From: JANWVO01 sp037446555
GTDB lineage: Bacteria; Acidobacteriota; Terriglobia; Bryobacterales; Bryobacteraceae
Direction of reading: 5' to 3'
Length of the DNA: 64,000 nucleotides
Assembly: GCA_037446555.1 (NCBI GenBank)
Contig: JBBIIK010000011.1
Location: 1-64,000, forward strand
Shown: positions 38,835-46,819 of the stretch, in pieces
Position numbering within the stretch: position 1 is the first letter of the stretch
How the letters are laid out: each line of letters begins with the position of its first letter
Translations under genes and position numbers: made by a program
The notes under the pieces: model-generated
The model's input: only the letters and a program-made list of their open reading frames with translations
Databases searched by the model: none
Told to the model about the DNA's origin: nothing

Positions 38835-39977
38835 TTAGCCGCATCTGTCCGCAATTCGGATTGCATGCGTCGGCTTTCTTGCGGCGGGCACGTAGGTCCA
38901 ATACACACTGAGGAAGTAATTCGCGACGGTGGCCGGAAGGATGCCCAACGCCTGCGGTCCCTGCGGCGGCCAATCCGGCAGCAAAGCTGAAAACTCAACA
39001 AAGCCGACGTAATTCAGCAGCAGCGCGAGTCCGGAAACTACGTTGAATTTCAGGCCGCGGATGCCGGTACCAGATCCCTGGTTCCGCTGCCGGAATGTCC
39101 AGCGATAATTGAGGAAGAAGTTGGAAAGGATCGAGGCGGCGGTCGCGGCTGGCGAGGCAAGATGTTTGTTCCATCCGGCTGCCAACAAGAGGGTGAAAAG
39201 GCCGAGATTGACCAGCACGCCGGGAGCGCCGACGGTCAGGAACCTGAAAAACGTACCGGAAGCCGCGAAGCGGATCCACCACGCGTTCAGAATGAATTCC
39301 CGAATGTCGCGGATTCCGAGTTTCGATTGCCCCCAGGTGCGGTCTACGAAGTCGGCCGGAATTTCGACGATGCGCGCGCCGCGAACCTTGGCTGCGTGCA
39401 ACAGCTACCTGAAAAGCGTAGCCCTGGACCCGCAGATCAGAGAGGGGAATGGTGTTTGAGCAGCGATGTCCGGATCGCGCGGAAGCCGGCGGTGCAATCC
39501 CGCACCGTGTAAATCCCCGCCACGTAGCGGGCGACGAAATTGCCGACACGTGAGTTCAGCCGCCGGTGAAGACCCCCATTCCGAAGGAATGGAACCGCCT
39601 TCTACATAGCGGCTCCCGATCACAAAATCGGCTCCGCTTTCCAAAGTGGCCATCAAACGGGGAACGTCGGCGGGTTTATGGGAGAAATCGGCATCCATTT
39701 CGAAGACGACGTCCGCGCCAAGCTCCTCGATGGCGTATCGCATCCCGCGGATATAGGCCGCGCCGAGCCCCCGCTTCTCGCCCGTGAGCAGATGGACGTT
39801 ACGGTGTTCTTCCTGCAAGGCGCGCACCACGTCCGCCGTCCCGTCCGGCGTCAGGTCGTCGACGACGAGAATGTGGGACTCGTGCGCCAGGTTTTGAAAC
39901 TCGGATTGCAGCGCCGGAATCAGGGCGGCGATGTTTTCGCGCTCGTTGTAGGTGGGTACGATGACGACGACTCTCAT
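38835..39977 (-). pseudogene. Polyprenol-phosphate mannose synthase fused to GtrA, multiply frameshifted
   Basis: The N-terminal GT2 part starts at 39977 (MRVVVIVPTYNERENIAAL; ILVVDDLTPDGT; EMDADFSHKP; GSRYVEGGSIPSEWG). From about 39572 the sense continues in a second frame (LHRRLNSRVGNFVARY ... RDCTAGFRAIRTSLLK). A third frame covers about 39450-39410 (IPLSDLRVQGYAFQV), then the original frame returns at 39401 (LHAAKVRGARIVEIPADFVD) and runs through a four-helix GtrA domain to 38835. An in-frame TAG also lies at 39407-39405. DPM-GtrA fusions make and flip polyprenyl-phosphate sugars for glycosylation. Three shifts in about 170 bases suggest decay or poor local sequence. Confidence 0.75.
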
Positions 39978-40618
39978 CGGTATGCCCCGGGGCCTCCCGA
40001 GCGCGTCGATTACGAGGGAGTTCCACGGCACCCTGCCCGCAGGAGTTGCACTCGGCACGCAGTCAGCCCAGACGCCTGATTGCTCTTGTATCAGTGGCAG
40101 TATAGCCCCAGCAGGGCATGACGGGCAAAACCTGGCGGAGCTGAACGCGCCCGCGATGGGACTAGGCGTACGGGATCTCCGGCGTGTTCTGCCATGAGGC
40201 AGTGCCGGCGAGGATGGGGCGTCGAGCCGGCGGACGGCCGGTTCAGGATTCGCCCGGAGCGCGGCCCCGGCGCAGGCGCCGGGGGAACCGTGCAGACCAC
40301 GCAGGCGCAATACAGGCAACGCGGCCCCGGCGCACGCGCCGGGGGAACAGGGCAAGCAACGCGGCTCGGGCGAGGGGGACAGCCTGATCTGGCACTTTCG
40401 TGGGTGGATGTGACGGGGGCTAACGGTACCTTCCACGGGCCACGCTGGCAGCGCCGGGCACCGCCGGGAGCGCGGCCCCGGCGCAGGCGCCGGGGGAACC
40501 GTGCAGACCACGCAGGCGCAATACAGGCAACGCGGCTCCGGCGCACGCGCCGGGGAGACGGCGTCGCTCCGGCGGCATCCCCGAGGGAGCTGGTGATCAC
40601 CAGGGGTGTTGCCGGCAG
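39978..40618. other. 641-base non-coding stretch with palindromic repeats
   Basis: No credible gene lies here. Its second half (40251-40559) holds a duplicated, hairpin-rich repeat block described separately. The first half shows no RNA gene or obvious promoter. Long frames across it are shadows with Pro/Ala/Gly-rich composition generated by the repeats. Confidence 0.6.
40251..40559. repeat. Duplicated block of 28-base palindromic units, CRISPR-like spacing
   Basis: A 98-base block at 40251-40348 recurs at 40462-40559 with four mismatches (offset 211). Each copy has two 28-base units (starting 40261 and 40321; 40472 and 40532) separated by 32 bases. Each unit contains CCCCGGCGC and GCGCCGGGG arms able to form a tight hairpin. 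A partial unit lies at 40361-40380. Unit and gap sizes resemble a type I-E CRISPR array, but the 32-base gaps are identical in both copies and no cas gene is in the window, so a REP-like element is more likely. Confidence 0.75.
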
Positions 40619-41989
40619 TCAGTCGAGAGCGATGGAGCGGACCATTTGCTGGAATACGGGCTCGAAGGCAGGATAGTCCGGCACCGGGGCGATGCAGATC
40701 AGATAGAAGAGCTCGTTGTCGCGTTCGATGGTGATCAGCACGTCGATTTCGCGCAAGCCAGCGAAAGGCGAGTCCGAGGAAAGCTTGGTGACGATGGCGC
40801 GGCGGCCGGCAACGGTGATCTGCTGGCCCTGCTCGATCACGCGCATGTTCGAGTTCTGGCGCGAGAATGACTCGATGAGCGCCTGCGTGTCTTTCTCCAG
40901 GCTGACAGCACGTTGGAGGCTTGCCCGGCTCAGAATGACTCCGTAGCCGACGTGCCCCTGCACGAGCCCCTCGGCGGGAGCGATGGTCGCACTCGACTGC
41001 GATTCGCTCACCCGCCAGTTTTCCGGGTACTGCATCGATACGCCGCCGCTGCGGTACTGGCGCACCCGGTCCGACACGGGGACGCGGTCCGGCTTGGGCG
41101 CGTTGGGCAGCGGCGCGGGCGCGCCCTTATTGCCCGGCTCCGCAGGCTTGACAGCTTTCGGCAACGCCGCTACCAGGGACTGGATCCGTTTCAGGTCCCC
41201 TTCGCTGGCATTGTAGGGGCCACGCGGCATGTAGGGGAGCTGCGCCTCGATGGCCTTCACGCGGTTGCCTGGATTCGGATGCGAGGCGGTGAAGATCTCC
41301 ACGAGCTTCGGCGTCTTGCCCTTCCGCTCCGCTTCCAGTTTTTCGAAGAACCGCGCCATCTCCACCGGGTTGTAACCGGCTTTGGCCATGGTGTAAGCGC
41401 CGAGCAGATCGGCATCGCTTTCCGCATTGCGCGAGTACCTCAACAGGACGGAGTTCGCGCCCAGCCCGATGCCGAGCTGCGCCAGCTGGCCGGTGAGCGA
41501 GCCGCCGCCAATCACGGCGCCTGCCAGCAGCGCGCCGAGCTGTGCGAACTGCGCCTTGGACGCCTGGTTGGTGCCGTGCCGCAGCACGACGTGCGACAGC
41601 TCGTGGGCCAGCACGCCCGCCAGTTGCGCTTCGTTCTCCGCGGCGCGGAGCAGTCCCGTGTGCACATACATGGGCCCGCCGGGCAGGGCGAAGGCGTTGA
41701 TTGAATCCTCCTGCACGACCTTGAAGAAGAAAGGATACTTTTCCAGCTCGCCCTTCTCCACCAGACGGTTGCCGATCCGGTTGACGTATTCGGTGAGTTC
41801 GCGGTTCTGCACCACCACGAACTGCTGCTCCACTTGCTTCGAGAATTCCCGCCCGATTTCGATGTCCTGCTCCTTGCTGAACAGGTTCCAGCCGGGCTTG
41901 GGGAGATTGCGCCGTTTCGCCTGCGCCTGCGCCAGGGGCGCCAGAGCGGCAGCAAGCAGGGCGAGGACGAGGAGCGTTCTTCTTCTCAT
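40619..41989 (-). CDS. M48 family metalloprotease, periplasmic (BepA-like)
   Basis: A 456-residue protein with a Sec signal (MRRRTLLVLALLAAALAPLAQAQA). The M48 zinc motif HELSHVVLRHG lies near residue 128, and the third ligand region YSRNAESDADLLG follows. The domain starts with KEQDIEIGREFSKQVEQQF, as in BepA/YfgC-type proteases that degrade misassembled outer-membrane proteins. Instead of TPR repeats, the C-terminal 150 residues form an unfamiliar alpha/beta domain starting at VSMQYPENWRV. It is divergent from ilvE with 25 bases between starts. Confidence 0.88.
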   Translation of the reverse strand: MRRRTLLVLALLAAALAPLAQAQAKRRNLPKPGWNLFSKEQDIEIGREFSKQVEQQFVVVQNRELTEYVNRIGNRLVEKGELEKYPFFFKVVQEDSINAFALPGGPMYVHTGLLRAAENEAQLAGVLAHELSHVVLRHGTNQASKAQFAQLGALLAGAVIGGGSLTGQLAQLGIGLGANSVLLRYSRNAESDADLLGAYTMAKAGYNPVEMARFFEKLEAERKGKTPKLVEIFTASHPNPGNRVKAIEAQLPYMPRGPYNASEGDLKRIQSLVAALPKAVKPAEPGNKGAPAPLPNAPKPDRVPVSDRVRQYRSGGVSMQYPENWRVSESQSSATIAPAEGLVQGHVGYGVILSRASLQRAVSLEKDTQALIESFSRQNSNMRVIEQGQQITVAGRRAIVTKLSSDSPFAGLREIDVLITIERDNELFYLICIAPVPDYPAFEPVFQQMVRSIALD

Positions 41990-42014
41990 GGCCTTCCGTT
42001 CCTATGCTGGCATA

Positions 42015-42947
42015 ATGGACGATATGACGCCTACGGAAAAAATCTGGCACAACGGACGGTTCATCCCGTGGGAGGATGCCCGCATCCACGTGCTTTCACA
42101 CGTGGTGAGCTACGGCAGCTCCGTCTTCGAGGGCGTCCGGTGCTACGACACTCAGCGCGGACCGGCCATCTTCCGCCTCCGTGAACACACGCGGCGGCTG
42201 CTGGATTCCTGCCGCATTTACCGCATTCCGGTGGATTTTCCGCTTGAGGAACTCGTGCAGGCCCAGGTGGATCTGGTAAGGGTCAACCGGCTTCGCTCCT
42301 GCTATATCCGGCCCATCATCTTGCGCGGGTACGGCAGCATGGGCGTGATGCCCACGGGCAATCCGACCGAGGCGTTCCTCGCCTGTTGGGAATGGGGCAA
42401 GTATCTGGGCGAAGAGGCGATGACGCAGGGCGTGGACGTGTGCGTCTCCTCGTGGAACCGGATGGCGCCGAACACGCTGCCGGCGCTGGCGAAGGCAGGG
42501 GGGAATTATCTGAACTCGCAGCTGATCCGCATGCAGGCGCACCTGGACGGCTACGCCGAGGGCATTGCGCTGGATGCGAACGGCTATGTGAGCGAGGGCT
42601 CCGGGGAGAACATTTTCGTGATCCGCGACGGCGTCATGCACACGCCCCCGCTGGCGGCAAGCGTTTTGCCGGGCATCACGCGCGACAGCATCCTGCGGCT
42701 GGCGCGGGAGGCGGACATCCCTGTGGTGGAGACAAACATCCCCCGGGAGATGCTCTACATTGCTGACGAGATCTTCTTTACCGGAACTGCCGCGGAGGTG
42801 ACGCCGGTGCGCAGCGTGGACCGGATTCCTGTGGGCGAGGGACGGCGCGGGCCCATTACAGAGAGGCTTCAGAGAGCGTTCTTCGACATCGTCGAGGGGA
42901 GGGTGGAGGACCGCTTCGGCTGGCTGACGCCGGTGCCTGTGGATTGA
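42015..42947 (+). CDS. ilvE: Branched-chain amino acid aminotransferase
   Basis: A 310-residue class IV PLP aminotransferase that converts between Leu/Ile/Val and their 2-oxo acids. It has IWHNGRFIPWEDARIHVLSHVVSYG, SSVFEGVRCYDT, the PLP lysine in LAKAGGNYLNSQL, and VSEGSGENIFVIRDG. Length and motif order are typical. ATG at 42015 or 42024 could start it; the first gives MDDMTPTEKIW. The promoter must sit within or beside the 25 bases shared with the divergent protease gene. Confidence 0.92.
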   Translation: MDDMTPTEKIWHNGRFIPWEDARIHVLSHVVSYGSSVFEGVRCYDTQRGPAIFRLREHTRRLLDSCRIYRIPVDFPLEELVQAQVDLVRVNRLRSCYIRPIILRGYGSMGVMPTGNPTEAFLACWEWGKYLGEEAMTQGVDVCVSSWNRMAPNTLPALAKAGGNYLNSQLIRMQAHLDGYAEGIALDANGYVSEGSGENIFVIRDGVMHTPPLAASVLPGITRDSILRLAREADIPVVETNIPREMLYIADEIFFTGTAAEVTPVRSVDRIPVGEGRRGPITERLQRAFFDIVEGRVEDRFGWLTPVPVD

Positions 42948-43187
42948 TTCCGACGCGAGCCGGAAAGCAAACCGGCCGCCCGCCCGCTCCCGATGTCAAC
43001 CTCCCCCGAGATTCACGTTTCGGAGCGGGCCGGCGGCCGAACTGTTTCCACTGTAGAACGGGCGGCGCGCTTCCCGGAAGGGCCGCGGAAGGCTTTCCGC
43101 ACAGATTTCAACAGCTTTTTCCTGCCGTGGATCGAATGAGTTAGGCTGTGAATGATGTGCACAGGCTGTGCATAAAACGTGAGTGCC
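42948..43187. other. Intergenic region with a long GC-rich hairpin
   Basis: 240 bases between ilvE and nagA. CGGCCGCCCGCCCGCTCC at 42973-42990 pairs with GGAGCGGGCCGGCGGCCG at 43022-43039 over 18 positions with one mismatch, leaving a 31-base loop. No T-run follows, so it is not a classical terminator, though it could slow transcription or protect the ilvE mRNA end. No small gene is convincing here. Confidence 0.6.
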
Positions 43188-44336
43188 ATGAAATGTTTTG
43201 GAATTGACGCGCTGACCGGCGAGCCGGTAGTTCTTCAGGCTGAAGGCGGGGTCATCACTGGCGTCGACCCGCTATTGGAACGTCCCGCCTCGCTGCCGTG
43301 GCTGGCACCGGGATTCATTGATCTGCAGGTGAACGGGTTCGCGGGAGCCGACTTCTGCTGCTGTGAAACACCGCCGGAGGCAATCGAGCTGGCGCTGCGG
43401 GCGCAGTTCGCCTGCGGAGTGACGAGGCTGCTCGCGACGGTGATCACCGGATCGAGAGAGTCCATGCTGGCGGCGATCCGGCACCTGGCGGAGGCGCGGC
43501 GGCAGCTGCCGCACGGGCGTGCGCTGGAGGGGATCCACGTGGAAGGGCCGTTCCTCTCCGCGGCGGACGGGCCTCGCGGCGCCCACCCGCGGGAGTTCGT
43601 TCGCCCGCCGGATCTGGACGAGTTCCGCCGCTGGCAGGATGCGGCGGAAGGGCTGGTGCGGATGGTGACGGTGTCGCCCGAGTGGCCGGGCGCGCCGGCG
43701 TTGATCGAAGCGATCACGAGCGAGGGCGTGGTGGCGGCGATCGGGCACCTGGACGCAAGCGCGGAGCAGATCGACGCCGCCGTGCGCGCGGGGGCGCGGA
43801 TCTCGACGCATCTCGGCAACGGCTGCCACGCGGTTTTGCCGCGGCACCCGAATTACCTGTGGCAGCAGCTGGCTGACGACCGCCTGGCGGCGTCGTTCAT
43901 TGTGGACGGGATCCACGTGGACAGCGCGTTCCTGCGCGTGGCGCTGCGGGCGAAGGGCATCGAGCGCAGCGTGCTGGTGACCGATGCGGTGGCGCCCGCC
44001 GGGTGCGCTCCGGGACCTTTCCGGCTGGGCGAGGTGGAGGTGGAGCTGCGCGAAGACGGGCGCGTGACGCTGCGCGGGCGCGAGCAGCTGGCAGGCAGCG
44101 CGCTGCGCATGGACAGGGGGGTGGAAAACCTGATGCGGCTCGCGGGCCTGAGCCTTCCGGAGGCGCTGACGATGGCGACGCGCAACCCGGCGCGTGTGGG
44201 GCGGATCGAGCACCGGCAGCGCGGGCTGCAGCCTGGCGAGCGCGCCGACATCGTCGAATTCGATTTCGATGCGCCTTCGCGCTCCATCCGGATCCGGCGG
44301 ACGTGGCTGAGCGGAGAACTGGTGTTCGAAGCCTGA
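43188..44336 (+). CDS. nagA: N-acetylglucosamine-6-phosphate deacetylase
   Basis: A 382-residue amidohydrolase that removes acetate from GlcNAc-6-phosphate during amino-sugar and cell-wall recycling. Visible are PGFIDLQVNGFAG, the metal-binding Glu in EGIHVEGPFLS, GHLDAS and STHLGNGCHA supplying metal histidines, and the catalytic Asp in VLVTDAVAPAG. The usual THLFNAM appears here as THLGNGC, a mild variation. ATG at 43188 is chosen over GTG at 43179. nagB and a transporter are not nearby. Confidence 0.9.
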   Translation: MKCFGIDALTGEPVVLQAEGGVITGVDPLLERPASLPWLAPGFIDLQVNGFAGADFCCCETPPEAIELALRAQFACGVTRLLATVITGSRESMLAAIRHLAEARRQLPHGRALEGIHVEGPFLSAADGPRGAHPREFVRPPDLDEFRRWQDAAEGLVRMVTVSPEWPGAPALIEAITSEGVVAAIGHLDASAEQIDAAVRAGARISTHLGNGCHAVLPRHPNYLWQQLADDRLAASFIVDGIHVDSAFLRVALRAKGIERSVLVTDAVAPAGCAPGPFRLGEVEVELREDGRVTLRGREQLAGSALRMDRGVENLMRLAGLSLPEALTMATRNPARVGRIEHRQRGLQPGERADIVEFDFDAPSRSIRIRRTWLSGELVFEA

Positions 44337-44512
44337 CACGGCGCGGTTCTACCGGAGATCCGGAGAAGCTTCTGCCCCACCGCGCCCGCGCCGTGCGCGG
44401 ACCAGCGCCCGTGCGGCAGTGACCGCGACGGCTCCGGCACCGGAAGGCCACTTTGGAGCCGTGGCGCGGAAAGGCTCACGCTGTGAGCCACTGCTCCGCG
44501 CACACTTCAGGC

Positions 44513-45364
44513 ATGAAGCGTTTCATGGTTGTTCGGAGCATCGTTTTCCTTTCGATTCTCACCTTCTCGCTTCCTGCACAGACGGCGCCCGATTTCCGGG
44601 CGGCGGACAAGAGCCCGCGGCCGGACCTCACCGCCACGCAGGCGCGCAAGTCGATAGCCAAGGATGCGCTGATGCCGGACTCGGGCGGCGTTCTCGCACA
44701 CATCGCGCACGGCGGCCCGTGGCGGACGCTGATCACGCTGACTAATCCGAGCGTCGCGGAAACGGGGAGGGCCGTGCTGGCGTTTTACACCAGCGCAGGC
44801 GCGCCACTCGTGCTCACCCTCACCGATGGCAGGAAGACGGTCACCACTTCGCGCTTCGAGATCATCCTGCCGCCCCGCAATGTGATGTTTCTGGAGCCGG
44901 TAATGGCGCCCGGGACCGTTTCCACGGGGTTTGCGGAGCTGGAAGTTGAGTCCGGGAAGATGACCGGGTATGCGGTTTTTCGCGCTGTGTTGCCGGACCG
45001 GCCGAACCTGGAAGCGGTGGTGCCGCTGGAGTGGGGCGTGTCGGAGACGGCGCTGATCGCCTATGACAACACGCGAGGGTTCGTGACATCGGTGGCGATA
45101 GCCAACCGCTGGGAGTTTCTTCCTTGCGAACTGGCCGCCGACGTCTACGACGAGGACGGGAACCTGCTGAACAGCTACCGCAGAGTGCTGCCCGGAATGT
45201 CGCAGACGGCATTCGAGACTTTCCAGGTGTGGCCGGCAACGGCGGGGCGGCGCGGCGTAGTGCGACTCTACAAGACCGGAAGCGTCGGATCATTCGCAGC
45301 GCTGGCCCTGCTGTTCAACCCGACGGGATCCTTGACCACAGCACCGGTGCCGGACGTGAGATAG
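44513..45364 (+). CDS. Secreted protein of unknown function
   Basis: About 283 residues. The ATG at 44513 gives MKRFMVVRSIVFLSILTFSLPAQ, a Sec signal; an upstream in-frame ATG at 44453 would add 20 unhelpful residues. The mature protein is rich in beta-prone sequence (WRTLITLTNPSVAETGRAVLAFY, GFAELEVESGKMTGYAVFRA), suggestive of immunoglobulin-like sandwiches found in exported proteins of Acidobacteria. No catalytic motif is visible. It stands alone, with about 175 bases before it. Confidence 0.6.
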   Translation: MKRFMVVRSIVFLSILTFSLPAQTAPDFRAADKSPRPDLTATQARKSIAKDALMPDSGGVLAHIAHGGPWRTLITLTNPSVAETGRAVLAFYTSAGAPLVLTLTDGRKTVTTSRFEIILPPRNVMFLEPVMAPGTVSTGFAELEVESGKMTGYAVFRAVLPDRPNLEAVVPLEWGVSETALIAYDNTRGFVTSVAIANRWEFLPCELAADVYDEDGNLLNSYRRVLPGMSQTAFETFQVWPATAGRRGVVRLYKTGSVGSFAALALLFNPTGSLTTAPVPDVR

Positions 45365-45455
45365 CCGGAGCCCCATTGGCGGGGCACAAGCCGCCATAGG
45401 CTCGCGCCCCGCAGTGGAGGAACGGGTGTTCCCTGCGCCGCGCAAAGGGCCGCAG

Positions 45456-45926
45456 TTACTGCTGCCGTTTGGCGGCGTCGCGTTCGAAGCGGGCGCCGTC
45501 GCGCATGCCCTGGAAGCGCTCGAGCTGCTTTGCCTTGTTCGGGCCCCAGTGGGTTCCGTCTTCAAAGAGCACGAGGTCGAGCTGGGCTTCCACCGGCTGC
45601 CGCTCGGGCAGTTTCACCGAGTCGGACCACTTCTCGCCGGGCTGAAAGCTCTGGCGCCCCATGCTCATCCCAATGCTGCGCGTGGCGACAGCGTGAGTCG
45701 TGATGGAAACCGCTTTGCCTTCCGCTCCCCGCCGGATGAGCCGCACTGCATAGGCAGCGACAGGCTTGCCCGAGAGATTTTCCATTTCGAGCGCCGCCGA
45801 GGGCTCCGCCACTGAAGTGTCGAGGCGCAGTGTGAGGCCGAGCGGCGTGGCGTCAGGCGGAGAGCCTGCCGCCGCCGCGATTCCGAAAACTGCGACCAGG
45901 GCCAAGCCCCAGAGAATCTGCTTCAT
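45456..45926 (-). CDS. Small exported protein of unknown function
   Basis: 156 residues. The ATG at 45926 is preceded by a strong AAGGAGG and gives MKQILWGLALVAVFGIAAAA, a Sec signal. The mature part looks like a single beta-sandwich (LGLTLRLDTSVAEPSAALEMENLSGKPV) with a charged helical tail ending in RDAAKRQQ. No known family is recognised. It lies 37 bases downstream of the cysteine-rich protein gene on the same strand, so the two are probably one transcript driven by the poly(G) promoter. Confidence 0.6.
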   Translation of the reverse strand: MKQILWGLALVAVFGIAAAAGSPPDATPLGLTLRLDTSVAEPSAALEMENLSGKPVAAYAVRLIRRGAEGKAVSITTHAVATRSIGMSMGRQSFQPGEKWSDSVKLPERQPVEAQLDLVLFEDGTHWGPNKAKQLERFQGMRDGARFERDAAKRQQ

Positions 45927-45963
45927 CGGTTGCCTCCTTCTACCGTGCAACTTTGTCTGGTTG

Positions 45964-46299
45964 TCACTCCAGGCACATTTCATCGCAGGCGCAGCAATGA
46001 AACGTGTCTGACACGTAAATCTGTCTCTGCTCATCGTAATATGAGCACGAAGATTGCCAGATTGTACAAGAGCCGGAGCAGGACGACCGGATGCCCGGCT
46101 CGTTGCAGCAATTCATCCACACGCGCATCCCGTTGCAGGTCATGTCGAACAGCCCGGCGCCCCCGTGCGTGCAGGAATAGAGGGTCCAGCACGGGGAACA
46201 TTGCCCTTGCGCTGCTCCGCCAAGAGCGGGGACCGAAATGGATCCGGCAACCATCATGGCTGCCAGAACAATCCCTTGACAACGGCCTTTTATCCTCAT
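45964..46299 (-). CDS. Small cysteine-rich secreted protein
   Basis: 111 residues. A long signal-like N-terminus (MRIKGRCQGIVLAAMMVAG) is followed by a mature part of roughly 80 residues with 13 cysteines, including CSPC, NCC, SCSGSC and CCAC groups and a final MCLE. This density suggests a disulfide-locked or metal-binding extracellular peptide. I recognise no family. No ribosome-binding site precedes the ATG at 46299; the predicted transcription start falls on or next to it, so the mRNA may be leaderless. It is followed by a second exported protein. It could be a toxin-like or adhesive peptide, but this is not shown. Confidence 0.6.
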   Translation of the reverse strand: MRIKGRCQGIVLAAMMVAGSISVPALGGAAQGQCSPCWTLYSCTHGGAGLFDMTCNGMRVWMNCCNEPGIRSSCSGSCTIWQSSCSYYDEQRQIYVSDTFHCCACDEMCLE

Positions 46300-46305
46300 A
46301 CATAT

Positions 46306-46333
46306 CTTTTACCCCCCCCCCCCCGCGAGTCAA
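46306..46333 (-). promoter_or_regulatory. Promoter with a 13-base poly(G) spacer (possible phase-variation switch)
   Basis: On the minus strand, TTGACT (46333-46328; five of six matches to the -35) is followed by a 16-base spacer made of CGC plus thirteen G residues (46324-46312), then TAAAAG (46311-46306; four of six matches to the -10). Transcription would begin at about 46299, the A of the start codon. A T6 tract on the plus strand (46337-46342) supplies an A-rich stretch upstream of the -35. Slippage in the G tract would change promoter spacing. Confidence 0.6.
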
Positions 46334-46819
46334 GTCTTTTTTCAGGGGGGCGGACTGATTGCAGAAAAGGCCCAGGAATTTCAGTCGCGTTCCTATTCTC
46401 CATTTCGCACTTTTCAAGGCGGCGGCGTGCCTGACTTGCCGTGCCAGAAAGAACTGGCCGCGAGAAGGGGCAGCAATGGAAAAGCTGCGTGGGTGACGCG
46501 GCAGAGCAGTCACGAGCAGAACACCCAAACGAACGCCGGCCGTGCACAGGAACACAAGAGCCGCTTGTCCAGGACGCCTCGGCGGGCCAGGGCCGCATCC
46601 CGGCGGCCAGGGGCTGATCCCTTCCCTTGTTCCGGACGCGTGGCCGCCGCGAACCCTTGTTCTGCGTGCCAAGAGAGGACGAACGCCGGCGCGGGCGAGG
46701 CATGAGTTCTTTCGGGGTGAAAGACGTGCGAGCCCCTGGCAGGTTTCCCGGAAGTCGAGGCTCGTATGCGCGATTCTGCGATTCGCTACCCGGGCACGCC
46801 AGCGGGCTGCGCGGGACGT
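46334..46819. other. 486-base non-coding stretch
   Basis: It lies between the poly(G) promoter and the stop of the sugar isomerase gene. Short words recur: ACGAACGCCGGC near 46529 and 46679, and CCCTTGTTC near 46622 and 46658. The frames across it are arginine/proline-rich and have no homologue I recognise. I see no RNA gene. It may be a decayed mobile or repeat element. Confidence 0.45.

Noticed and set aside
40251..40559. A type I-E CRISPR array
   Set aside because: Unit and gap sizes fit, but the two gaps are identical, only four full units exist and no cas gene is in the window. Listed as a repeat instead.
41427..42014. N-terminal extension of ilvE
   Set aside because: It covers the M48 protease gene on the opposite strand and has no aminotransferase-like sequence.
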